DNA from: Bisporella sp. PMI_857
Taxonomy: Eukaryota > Ascomycota > Leotiomycetes > Helotiales > Helotiaceae
Length of the DNA stretch: 45,586 nt
NCBI GenBank assembly: GCA_021307315.1
Contig: JAJSPD010000156.1
Location: 1-45,586 of the forward strand
Reading direction: 5' to 3'
The notes below the pieces were generated by a model. The model made no database searches, was not told the DNA's origin, and worked only from the letters and a program-made list of their open reading frames with translations. Every line of letters begins with the position of its first letter. Position 1 is the stretch's first letter. Below, piece after piece: positions 20,807 through 31,249 of the stretch. A program made the position numbers and the translations under genes.

Positions 20807-21307
20807 TTAGTCTTGTATTTGACTTGGCCTGAGTACACTTACTGGGGCATTTCCTCGGCGAAGTTGCATTTGACGACGTTGCGAAATTCGAACATCTGTT
20901 CGACCTGGAAAACTCATTCCATATTTGATACTCAACTCCTTCCACGCTTTCACTTCTTTGTTCACTCTTGATCTTATTTCCGAATGGATAAGTGGGTTAA
21001 CCACCAAATTCGAGTCCTTGATTGTGACGTCATATGCTATAACCTTTGGTTCAGCATTCGTGAGGACGCCATAGTCACAAATAATATCTGCTCGCTCTTG
21101 ACTCTTTTCAATCCAAAGCTTTGTAATCAAACGCTGTATTCTCGATATATCGATGTTATGTATCGAGCAGAGTTCTGTGATTAACATAGTATCGGCGTGT
21201 TCAAGGTTAGAATGGATCTTCTCAAGCTGATCTGGCCGAGTCCGGAAAAGAAGTCGGACGGGAGGATCCAGATCCATTGTTAGAGAGGGATCGCAAAGAT
21301 TTTGCAA
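20807..21307 (-). CDS. Hypothetical protein (possibly the 3' exon of a longer gene)
   Basis: The frame is open for 166 codons; its first clear ATG is at codon 11. The product is mixed-charge and largely helical in appearance (ERADIICDYGVLTNAEPKVIAYDVTIKD), with a basic tail (SQRRQMQLRR). I do not recognise a family. Upstream on the same strand, at 21307-21400, lie a GCTAAC branch site and a CAG acceptor, so the frame may be a second exon of a gene starting at 21646. The canonical acceptor gives the wrong phase, so the join is not settled. Confidence 0.45.
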   Translation of the reverse strand: MQNLCDPSLTMDLDPPVRLLFRTRPDQLEKIHSNLEHADTMLITELCSIHNIDISRIQRLITKLWIEKSQERADIICDYGVLTNAEPKVIAYDVTIKDSNLVVNPLIHSEIRSRVNKEVKAWKELSIKYGMSFPGRTDVRISQRRQMQLRRGNAPVSVLRPSQIQD

Positions 21308-21337
21308 CTTGATCTTGGCTGCTGTACTAGGTTTTAG

Positions 21338-21646
21338 TTAGCAACCACTATAGTTTTGTTTGTAAGAATAAAGTAGCGTCCAAACCTGGTTATGTTGCCT
21401 GCGCAAGACCAGCGTTTCGACAACTAAAGGACCTTCCACTGGCAAAACCTTTTTAGGCAATCCAAAGAAAAAGCGTGACAGCTCTCGCAGATAAGGGAAA
21501 AAGGCTGCAAATAAAATCTGTCGAACGGCTGCTCCAAAGCGCCGAGCTGATAGAGCTGTGGTTGGGGTGGCAGGGTGAAGCGTGCGGGGAATTGAGGTGA
21601 TGTTGGAGAAATTTACTGCTGTGGCGGTGTTTGCGAGGGGTTGCAT
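21338..21646 (-). CDS. Hypothetical small protein or first exon
   Basis: The 102-residue frame begins MQPLANTATAVNFSNITS, then a basic and hydrophobic stretch (ALSARRFGAAVRQILFAAFFPYL) that could be a mitochondrial targeting or membrane segment. The last 16 codons overlap a likely 64-nt intron (donor GTTTGG, branch GCTAAC, acceptor TACAG), so the real protein probably leaves this frame. No family is recognised. Confidence 0.35.
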   Translation of the reverse strand: MQPLANTATAVNFSNITSIPRTLHPATPTTALSARRFGAAVRQILFAAFFPYLRELSRFFFGLPKKVLPVEGPLVVETLVLRRQHNQVWTLLYSYKQNYSGC

Positions 21647-21697
21647 CCTGTTGGGTATGCAGCCAAAGTCACGTGAATCACATACCCCGCACTTGGT

Positions 21698-21845
21698 AGC
21701 TTAGAACTATCATCAACAAGTCACCACCTACAACGACCATACTAGCACTGCGCATATCGCGGTGCTACGTGCCCAATGGGTGCCGGCTTGAGTAATTGCG
21801 AGCTATCAGAAACAAGAAGCATCACTTACGAGAGTGGTGCAAACA
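21698..21845 (+). repeat. Dispersed repeat, copy 1
   Basis: About 145 bp, including CACCTACAACGA, CATACTAGCACTGCGCA, ATCGCGGTGCTACGTGCC and CAAGAAG segments, match 39683-39841 in the same order and strand with moderate divergence. Neither copy shows LTR or TIR ends. Confidence 0.7.
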
Positions 21846-22173
21846 TTTTTGTTTTGCGCAAAAAAAAGAGGAAATTCTCGTTCAAAATAATCGCGGTCAA
21901 CGAACGCACAAAATTATGCAGCAATTTTCTGGGCTCGCGTGGGTCGCATGGGTCGCGTGTATTGGTTACAAGCTGTAAGCGAACCATTGGAGTAACGAAA
22001 GATGCCAGCAGAAGGCTTGCAGCACTACAAAAGCATATCCTAAACTGTCGTGGACTCCGACTGCCCAAAAACTAAGCCTTTTGCGGTAAAAATGGGGAAT
22101 GCGCAATGACTAAATGACGGGCATTTTAGAGCAAGAGATACACCAGAGGTGCGGGTAAAGATAGCGTTGACAG

Positions 22174-22219
22174 GAACTTCTCACCTGAACTTCTCACCTG
22201 AACTTCTCACCTGAACTTC
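22174..22219 (+). repeat. 13-bp tandem repeat upstream of the NACHT-WD gene
   Basis: GAACTTCTCACCT is repeated three times and followed by a partial fourth unit. It lies about 190 bp before the start codon of the NACHT-WD40 gene, so a regulatory role is possible but not shown. Confidence 0.8.
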
Positions 22220-22410
22220 AGCCGCAGCCTCATTACACAATTGCGTACGACTAAGGAGCAGTGCCCCTCATTACCATCATTAACGCCAGAAAGTATGCCA
22301 GCGTCGATGGGCGACACAAAGCAAGCTTCTTGCAATTTACAATTGACTAACGCGTCTCGTCGTGTATTTCCCCACTCTTGCACGCTAGGATAATTGATCA
22401 TCTTCGCCAA

Positions 22411-25400
22411 ATGTCAGATCCTGAGCAGCTAGGCTGGCGTCCATCCACCTACGGCAATCAATATCAAAACATTCAAATCAGCGAAAAATCGCACCTGGGG
22501 AATGTATACAATATCAGTAAGCCCATTCTAGGTACTGGAGTGATGTATTGTAGGAACTAACGCGCTGTAGGTCGTGACGACCCACTCAGCCTCCTCCCTA
22601 TCGCAGAGAACGCGCCATTCGATTCTTACGATAAGCGACACGATCCTTTATGCCTTCCAAATACGCGGACTGGTGTACTTCACGAAATAATATCATGGTT
22701 TACACAAGATAAAAAGTGCATCTTTTGGCTAAATGGCGCAGCGGGCACGGGAAAGTCGACGATTGCACGCACCGTCGCACGCAAATACTTTAAGGAAAAG
22801 CGGTTAGGGGCAAGCTTCTTTTTCTTGAGAGGTAGTAGAGATGCTAGTCATGCTGGCAAGTTTTTTACGAGCATTGCTTTCCAGCTAGCAAGCCAGTCAG
22901 ATATCCTTAAAGGCCACATTTGCGAAGCTATTACAAAATACCGTGATATCGCTAGTAAGGGGCTTCATGACCAGTGGACCCGTCTTATCTTCCAACCATT
23001 ATCAAAACTTGAGCCCAGATCACCACAGCTGCCATTCCTTGTCGTGATAGATGCACTAGATGAGTGTGACGAGGATAACGATATCAGAGCTATTCTCCAG
23101 TGCTTAGAAGACCTGAACAGTGTAGAGACTAGGCGACTTTACATCTGCATTACTAGCAGACCCGAGACTCCAATCCGACTTGGCTTCCGTGCGATGCCAG
23201 CAATTATATACCACAATCTTATTCTCCATGACGTACCCGGAAATATCGTGGACCATGATATTTCAATCTTCTTTCAGGAGAAATTCAAAGAGCTGAGAGA
23301 TGATTTTGAAGACATTGCTGCTGAATGGCCTGGTGAAGAAAATATTAGTCTACTGGTTCAAAAAGCCGAAGGGCTATTCATCTATGCTGCAACGGTATAT
23401 CGCTTTATTAAAGGTGATGATGAATGGCCACCCCAAGATCTTTTGGACATGTTCCTTCGCAGTGCTAGCTCAGACCGTCAAGACAAATGGAAGCACAACA
23501 ACTCATTCACATCGCCAACTTGGGAACTCGATGACACTTACACTAAAATCTTGCAATACTCATTCAACAAGGTTCAACAGCAGAAGGACAAGGTAATAGA
23601 ATTGTTTAAGCAAGTAGTTGGATCTGTAGCTATCGTTTCGGAACCTCTTTCTGCTATTGCTCTTGGTAAGCTACTTGACCTCCCCATTCAGTGGATAAAT
23701 CGCAGACTGCAGCATTTGCATTCAGTCCTCAACATTCCAAACCACCAAGGCGGTCTGATACGCTTACACCACTCTTCGTTTCGCGACTTCCTTCTGGACA
23801 AGTATAGATGTAGCGATTTGCGATACTGGGTAGATGAGAAGCATGCACACCGAACGTTAGCTGATGCTTGTGTCCGTCTTATGTCAAAGTCTCTCATGCG
23901 TGATATCTGCAGCCAAACGGCCCCTGGATTACTTGTGGCTAATATAGAGAGAAGCCAGATAGAACAATGTATTCCCCTGGAGCTCAGGTATGCATGCCTG
24001 TATTGGATTCAGCATCTGCAAAGGAGTAATACTCAGTTTCGCGATAACGGCAATGTCCACCAGTTCCTCCAGGAGCATTTTCTTCACTGGCTTGAGGTCC
24101 TTGGGTGGATGGGCAAAACTTCAGAAGGGGTCCGGGCGATTTTGTTATTAGAGTCTCACACCCTGGTAAGCCATCCATCTATTATATATAGGAGTCTAAT
24201 TAGCTTGTGTTTAGATTAGCGAAAGCCCTAACCTGCACGCATTTATCCATGATGCAAAGCGATTCGCCTTAAACAACCGATCCATAATTGAGCAGGCACC
24301 TCTTCAGCTATATTGTTCAGCTCTTGTTTTTGCGCCGGGAAATAGCATTGTTCGAAAGCAATTCGAGAATTATATCCCATCTTGGATTCAAACGAAACCG
24401 AAAGTGCAAGCGCACTGGAACGCGGCATTGCAGACGCTCGAAGGCCATTCGGGCTGGGTCCGCTCTGTAGCGTTTTCGCCAGATGGCCAGCGCGTAGTAT
24501 CGGGGTCGGTTGATAGCACGGTACGGCTCTGGGATGCTGTTACTGGTGTGCTGCAGCAGACGCTCGAAAGCCATTCGGGCTGGGTCCGTTCTGTAGCATT
24601 TTCGCCGGATGGCCAACGCGTGGCATCGGGGTCGGAGGGTAGCACGGTATGGCTCTGGGATGCTGCTACCGGCGCGCTGCAGCAGACCCTCGAAGGCCAC
24701 TCGGGCGATGTCTATTCTGTAGCATTCTCGCCAAATGGCCAACGCGTGGTATCGGGGTCGAGTAATGGCACGGTACGGCTCTGGGATGCTGCTACCGGTG
24801 CGCTGCAGCAGACCCTCGAAAGCCACTCGGACATGGTCTGTTCCGTAGCATTCTCGCCAAATGGCCAACGCGTGGTGTCTGGGTCGAGTAATGGCACGGT
24901 ACAGCTCTGGGATGCTGTTACTGATGTGCTGCAGCAGACGCTCGAAGGCCATTCGGACTGGGTCAGCTCTGTAGCGTTCTCGCCAGATAGCCTGCGCGTA
25001 GTGTCCGGGTCGTATGATTGCACGGTACGGCTCTGGGATGCTGTTACTGGTGTGCTGCAGCAAATGCTCGAAGGCGACTTGGACGCGGTCTATTCAGTAG
25101 CATTCTCGCCAAATGGCCAGCGTGTGGTATCGGGGTTGCATGATAACACGGTACGGCTTTGGGATGCTGCTACCGGTGCGCTGCAGCAGACGCTCGAGGG
25201 CCACTCGGACACGGTCTGTTCCGTAGCATTCTCGCCAAATGGTCAGCGTGTGGTGTCAGGGTCGCACGATAACACGGTACGGCTCTGGGATGCTGCCACC
25301 GGTGCGCTGCAACAAACGCTCGAAGGCCATTCGGACTGGGTCAGCTCTGTAGCGTTCTCGCCAGATAGCCAGCGCATAGTGTCGGGGTCGGATGATAGCA

Positions 25401-26317
25401 CGGTATGGCTCTGGGATGCTGCTACCGATACGCTGCAGCAGACGCTCGAAGGCCACTGGGACGCGGTCCGCTCTGTAGCGTTTTCGCCAAATGGCCAGCG
25501 CGTAGTGTCAGGGTCGGCTGATAGCACGGTACGGCTCTGGGATGCTGCTACCGGTGCGCTGCAGCAGACACTCGAAGGCCACTCAGACTGGGTCAACTCT
25601 GTAGCGTTCTCGCCGGATGGCCAACGCGTAGTGTCAGGGTCGGATGATAGCACGGTACGGCTCTGGGATGCTGCTACCGGTGTGCTGCAGCAAATGCTCG
25701 AAAGCCACTCGAGCGCGGTCTATTCTGTAGCATTCTCGCCAAATGGCCAGCGTGTGGTGTCGGGGTCGCACGATAACACGGTACGGCTCTGGGATGCTGC
25801 TACTGGTGCGCTGCAGCAGACCCTCGAAAGCCCTTCGGACGCGGCCTATTCCGTAGCATTCTCGCCAGATGGCCAACGCGTGGTATCGGGGTCGAGTAAT
25901 GGCACGGTACGGCTCTGGGATGCTGCGACCGGCGCACTGCAGCAAACGCTCGAAGGCCACTCGGACACGGCCTATTCAGTAGCATTCTCGCCAGATGGCC
26001 AGCGCGTAGTGTCCGGGTCGGATGATAGCACGGTACGGCTCTGGGATGCTGCCACCGGTGCACTGCAGCAGACGCTCGAATGCCACTCGGATATAGCACA
26101 ATCAATAGATATTTCCTCTAATGGTAGTGTACGTGGTCTAGTTATATCGCGTGAGTGGATAGCAGAACAGGGAGCCAATATTCTCTGGCTTCCACCAGAT
26201 TATCGAGCGGCCTCGGTAGCTATTTGGAGAAGGGGCAATAGTGTTGTTTTAGGACACTCATCAGGCAACGTTTCATTTCTTAAATTTTCACTAGCGCCTA
26301 AGGCTATAGACACGTAA
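22411..26317 (+). CDS. NACHT-WD40 NOD-like receptor
   Basis: The model is join(22411-22516, 22571-24165, 24215-26317), 1267 aa. Intron 1 (54 nt) is GTAAGC..CTAAC..GTAG; intron 2 (49 nt) is GTAAGC..TCTAAT..TTAG; both keep the frame. Residues 1-36 form a short polar N-terminus with a possible amyloid-signalling motif (about 14-34). NACHT has its P-loop GAAGTGKST near residue 90 and Walker B FLVVIDALDECD near 190. A helical region and the linker QLYCSALVFAPGNSIVRKQF come next, then 13 near-identical WD40 units and a degenerate fourteenth (about 637-1195), enough for two seven-blade propellers. In this family WD repeats sense a partner, NACHT oligomerises with nucleotide, and the N-terminus passes the signal to a death effector. 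The gene has no break and is the best-preserved receptor here. The region has higher GC than its surroundings. Confidence 0.9.
24425..26090 (+). repeat. 126-bp tandem array encoding WD40 repeats
   Basis: Thirteen in-frame 42-codon units share the framework LQQTLEGHSDxVxSVAFSP and SGSxDSTVRLWDAATG. Differences cluster at the residues just after GHS, before and after TV, and at the D/N-G position, while framework codons are nearly invariant. Confidence 0.92.
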
Positions 26318-27143
26318 AGCCTGTATATAAATCATTGGTTTTCGAGGTACCACTCTACTTGTAGCAACGCCGCGTACTTGTTACGTGGTTGTGGTAAGTA
26401 GAATGTGGTAAATTGTGTCCGATCGTTGCTACTACTACAAAGCGTTCTCTTAAATGCTACAGGTGGGTTATGTGACCAAATCCCCTATTCACTCCCCCAT
26501 TGACTCAGGACCTAACATACCAATAATAATAAGTAAAAAGAAAGTTGTAGATCCGGCGGCCATCAATCTTGATATGAAACCAAAGTTATTGAGAAATAAA
26601 GGATCAGTTTTTTTTTAACTATTATATCCCTTGGAATAAACAGTAAAAAGCGGCTTCAACACGAAAGTGTAGCAAAAGCCTGATGCGACACGAGTGTCGA
26701 TAACTACTAGCGTCAGTATCACTTAAAGCTCTGGCTTGTACCGCAATCTCTTTTTTGTGAAAAGTGCAAGCTACAGCAAATGAATTGCCGGCTATTAGTT
26801 GTCACGATCCCAATACTGTAACAGAAAGAGGGCAGCAGGAGGGATTGCAATAGAGCAGGCGAGGACACGTATGTTGTAAAAGCGCGTGACGAGCAATGCA
26901 AATGTAATAGTATTGTATTGATATGAGATGTAGGTCTTGGAATCTATAAGAGAGCCTGAAGGGCTTCGTCGCTGTCACCCAACGCTCAGCCTCGCTCGGA
27001 GAACATGCGGGATAATCGGACACGGCAATCTGATGTTGGGGCTGTGCGATAGATATCATGGCCCAACCTTGACAAATAGCCTCCTCGCCGTCGCACCTGC
27101 GCTCACCGCCGCCCAGATTTGAACGTGGTGTAGAGCCGCAACC
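26318..27143. other. Convergent intergenic region
   Basis: This lies between the 3' ends of the NACHT-WD40 gene (+) and the TPR-ZZ-HET gene (-). It should hold both 3' UTRs and terminators. No gene or repeat was recognised. Confidence 0.5.
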
Positions 27144-30100
27144 TCAACGGAAGTAAAACGCCTGCCTCAACGGCTTCTCAAACCTCCCCAACTTCTCAAA
27201 TTCCTCATACTTGAACCCTCTCACAATCGCATACCCCACAATCGTATGATACTGCTTGTCCTCCGTCTCCCGAATAACCATCGGAAATTCCGTATTCTTC
27301 AACACAACGACCATATCTCCCATCTGGATATCCGTGACTCCCTGGCAGCCCATTCCCACAAGCCCAAATTTCGTGTCGAAAAACGTTCGCCCAGAGAGCC
27401 ACGTCGCGTGCTCGTATGACTCACGATCAAACGCCTTTTTGTCGTGGAGGAACATCTTATTTTCCAGGATCTGGAGCTTGCCCTCTTCCAACTTCGCAGT
27501 TGCAGTCTCCGTCGTGGTCTTGAGACTATTTGATGTTGTCTGTTCAGCTTCTAATCCCGTCTTGTACTCAGAGATCAACGCCGAGACCTCGTCGTCGCCG
27601 GGGAACTGGGCAGCAAGAGATTCGAAATACTGGCGCGATTCCTCGACTATTATCTGGCTCAGCGTCATTCGTCTCTCGTAATCTTCTGTAATAGTTTTCA
27701 TTATCGTGTCTTGATCTGCGATTTGTTGATCTCGGTATTGTAGGTAGGAGTCATCGGTTGTACTGGATCTCTTTTGGGCATGGTCTGGGAAGGATCGGAT
27801 GGCATTAACGAAGCACAGGACAAGTCGCACCCTCATTCTAACTTCCTCCTCATGCTCGCATGCTGTGATATGATACTGCAATAGTTCGTAGCAGGGTTGT
27901 ATTTTCGTAGCTATGCCGGACTCGTTGCTAGGAATCCAATCTGTAGAACTTCTATTATTTGTGAGAACTTTGAGATCGCGTAACTTGGTGGAGACAACAG
28001 ATGTTTGAGATGCGCTGAATTGGCAAGGTAGACTTGGTTTTCTCAAGTGTTTGATCTGACCTAAGAGGTTCGGGTAGTCGAATAATGCAGCGCCGAATAG
28101 ATCTATACTGGAGTGATTGGTTTTCTCCAGGAATAAGCGCAGCGTTGAAAGGCGAGTACATATTTGCGCGAAGGCGGAAGCAATTTTAAGGTGCTCAAGC
28201 CTCTGAAAACTGATCGGGATCCGGGCCTGAACCGAGGTGGGTATGAGGTCTTTGGAAAGACCTCGTAATTGCTCCGTTAAGCTTTCGAACGTGGAGATGT
28301 GAGTTTTATAGGCATCCTTTACTTCGTCGAAGAAAGGGTCAAAACTTGATTTGAGGATATCGTGCTTCTCGAATACACTGAAAGGCGGCAACTCGAAAAC
28401 TATGCTTTCCATGTCTCGTTTGGCGATGGGGGAAACCCATTTTCGTATGAGATCTCTAGTGTGAAGCATTGGCAGTGCCTTGAACACTGGAGGGGACCTT
28501 CTGAGCAACGCTGCACTTGGGGTGGCAGCAAATATGTTCTCGAGGAACCAAAGCTCCCGGACGGTGTTTGGCCAATCAGGCTGGTTGATGGCATATACGT
28601 GGTTTACTGAGTCCAGTAGGTATCCCTCCATGGCCAAAACGCCATCCCGAATGGCGAGTGGGCAGGGTGAGCTTTTTTTCAACTTGCCATAATCAAACAA
28701 GTTGCGCTCCAGCATTGCGGCCTCTGGTATTGGTTTGGTAAAATCCGGGACCCAGGAAGGCGTGCTAGGAGAGAGTCTGTAAGGATACCACCAGAAGACT
28801 TGCTGCCATCCATCGATAGCCAAAACCCAGGTTGCAAGCTTATGAAAAGCAGTCTCGACGGACTCCGAATAGTTGGGAGTGAAAACAGCTTGCGCAATTG
28901 GGTCCAAGAAGGAACGCATACCATATATCCTGTCTCGAGGGTTGGTGCACCTCAAATTTATCTTTTTTAGAACACCCCTTGGTAGCCACAGGTGAGCAAA
29001 TTCAGATCGATTTTGAGCCGAACGGAGCGTTAAAACACCGTAGACATGAAGTATTTGCCTCATAATGGGCTGCCATGACTTTTGAACATCAAGATCGAGT
29101 TTGAATTCCCCAGCAAACGGTTTAAGATGAGTTGCGATATTCCTCTGCAGCATTTCCCAGTCTCTTAGTAGAGCGGACGCTTGAATCGAGTTGCGTCCAA
29201 GGTGAAATGTCGGATTGGTACGTGAAAGGCTGTACTCTTGCTGAACCCAGATTCGGTTCCACCATGGCAAAACACAGAAATGGACGTAAGCTTCGAGTAA
29301 TTCTCGTATATCTCTCTCATCCAGACCCAAGTCTTCAATGGCCTTGCCAACCGAATCTCCTTCACGAACGTTCCGGTTGAGGAAGGAGAAGAGCGCCAAA
29401 CCGCCAGTGTTCGGCTCGCCGAGATAAACAACCACATGTTGCGCGGACCTGTATATTTCGAGCATCATGCTAATCTGGATTTCTTTATCTTTGTTGTCAC
29501 TTTGGTTGATACACAGTGAATCCACCCACAGAACACGAGAGTTCTCTTTCATGCGTAGAGCTTGAAGAGCATGATAGAGATTTGGGGTTATCTCCATATT
29601 TGTGCCCTCGATTTCGATAAAGTAGCTGGCTTTGGCTTCCATTTCCCCCCACACGTATGATAAGGCTTCATAGATGGGGCTCGACGACAGATCCACACAG
29701 AATATTGTGGCTTTCAACGTAGGGCCCTCACCAGGTAAGAGTGCCAGAAGTCGTATACTATTTCCAGGTTCGGCGAGTCGAAACTTTTGGTAAAGCTTTG
29801 CGACGACTGACTCTGGCTCGTGCCGCAGCATGTCATGTTCACTTACTGATGCAGCTGGCATTCCGGCCAAACGTAAGATTGCGTGCGCGTGCTCTATAAG
29901 CTCAGATTGAAGATCATCCTCGGATGCGGTCTCATCAAGCTTCCACCGCGGCAATTCCAGATTTGAGAATCCTAAGAAATTAAAAATCAGAATTGAGCAT
30001 TGGGATAACACTTGGACGAATAATGCCGAGCTGGCTGACCTTTTGGTGCAAAGAAAAGACCGAGTAATATCGGCACACTGACAGTTGTCCACCATTTGTG

Positions 30101-31249
30101 CCACTTGAGCCTTTGTACAGGTCGAGCCTTTATTTTCACTTCATCAACGTGCGCAGGGAGAGAATCGCTTTCGTAAAAGTAGACAGGGCTGCGAAACTCT
30201 GGGAGCTCTTCGGGCTTCCCGAGGCGCTCCCAATAATCCAAAAATGAAATGGCGGTCGCTCGCGTAGTTTTCTGGTCTATGAGTCCGCGGAGCCATAGGC
30301 CGACTTCTTCCTCATCGTCAATACCTCTGGTAGAAGCTTGGTCTGTGTCTTCCCCCCCAACAATATAGAATACATGGCCTGCGCAAGTGGCCGTGATCGG
30401 TTTCTCTTGCTCGGTACGCGCTATCCAATTTTGATAACAGCCGTCGCAAACAAACAGGAACAGACACGACTTGCAAGCAAGCCATCGAGTTCGAGGTTTG
30501 ATATGTTGCTTGCAGACGTCGCAAGATCCGGAGTTGGTTGGTTGTTTGAATGAAAAGGAGGCATTCGCCGCGTCGTTGCTCCACAGACACATAAGTCCCA
30601 ACGCCCAAATAGGGCCCCGTTCAACTTTCAGCACCCGTTCGCATAGCTGGGCGAGCTTAATGACGCATTGGTGTCGTGGGCGGTCATTCCGAAGCGGCTG
30701 CTGATAGAATTGTTGAAGATAGCTGAACGATAGCACCTTACTAATCGCGATAGTGGCAGTGTGAGTGTCCCCAAGTGCTTTACTGTAGCTTTCGAACGCA
30801 CGCTCTAGCGCGTTAACCGCCTCGTCGTGAAAATTTCGATTTCTGAAATCAAGCCCCAGTCGATACAGTGCACGCATTTCAACATCCATTTCAGTCCGAC
30901 ACAGCACATGCATTTCGAGATTCGTATCGGTCCTTAGCTTTCGGTAGCCTTCCGCGACTCTCTCAAGCAAGATAAGCGCTTCTTTCAATTTCCCACGCTG
31001 GATATACACATCTGTCAAGTTGAAGGAAGTCGCAGTCGTGTCGCTGTGGATACGTCCCGCTGTCCTCTCGTCGAACATCAGCGTTCGCTGAAGCATGCTC
31101 TCCAGTTTTGTGCTCTCCCCGGATTTTTGATAGAAGTCGCTTAATTTTCGAATGGCAGATGATAGTTGTGGACTGTATGGGCCATATATCTCCTCGGCAT
31201 CGCTCAGCTCTTGCAAGCACGTCGCTTCGTCTGTCACCACTTCGGTCAT
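27144..31249 (-). CDS. TPR - ZZ-type zinc finger - HET domain protein
   Basis: The model is complement(27144-29971, 30040-31249), 1345 aa. The 68-nt intron (29972-30039; donor GTCAGC, branch CTGAT, acceptor TTAG) joins two frames that would otherwise look like two genes. I chose the ATG at 31249 (A at -3) over one 30 codons upstream. Residues about 15-200 have TPR-like helices (LERVAEGYRKL, ALERAFESYSKALGDTHTATI). Residues about 241-290 form a ZZ-like finger: CDVC, CKSC, CDGC and CAGH. A short hydrophobic segment lies near 385-400. The HET domain starts near 504 (YEALSYVWG, LWVDSLCINQ, WWNRIWVQQEYSL), and the tail MGDMVVVLKNTEFPMVIRE matches the usual end of HET proteins. HET domains trigger growth arrest or cell death in fungi; TPR and ZZ suggest protein-ligand sensing. 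The combination is unusual. Confidence 0.85.

Noticed and set aside
24317..26178. Several long minus-strand frames across the WD40 array
   Set aside because: They repeat every 126 bp and arise only because the plus-strand repeats lack antisense stops.
30318..30608. Minus-strand 96-codon frame inside the TPR-ZZ-HET gene
   Set aside because: It is an alternative frame of a well-supported exon with domain matches in the other frame.
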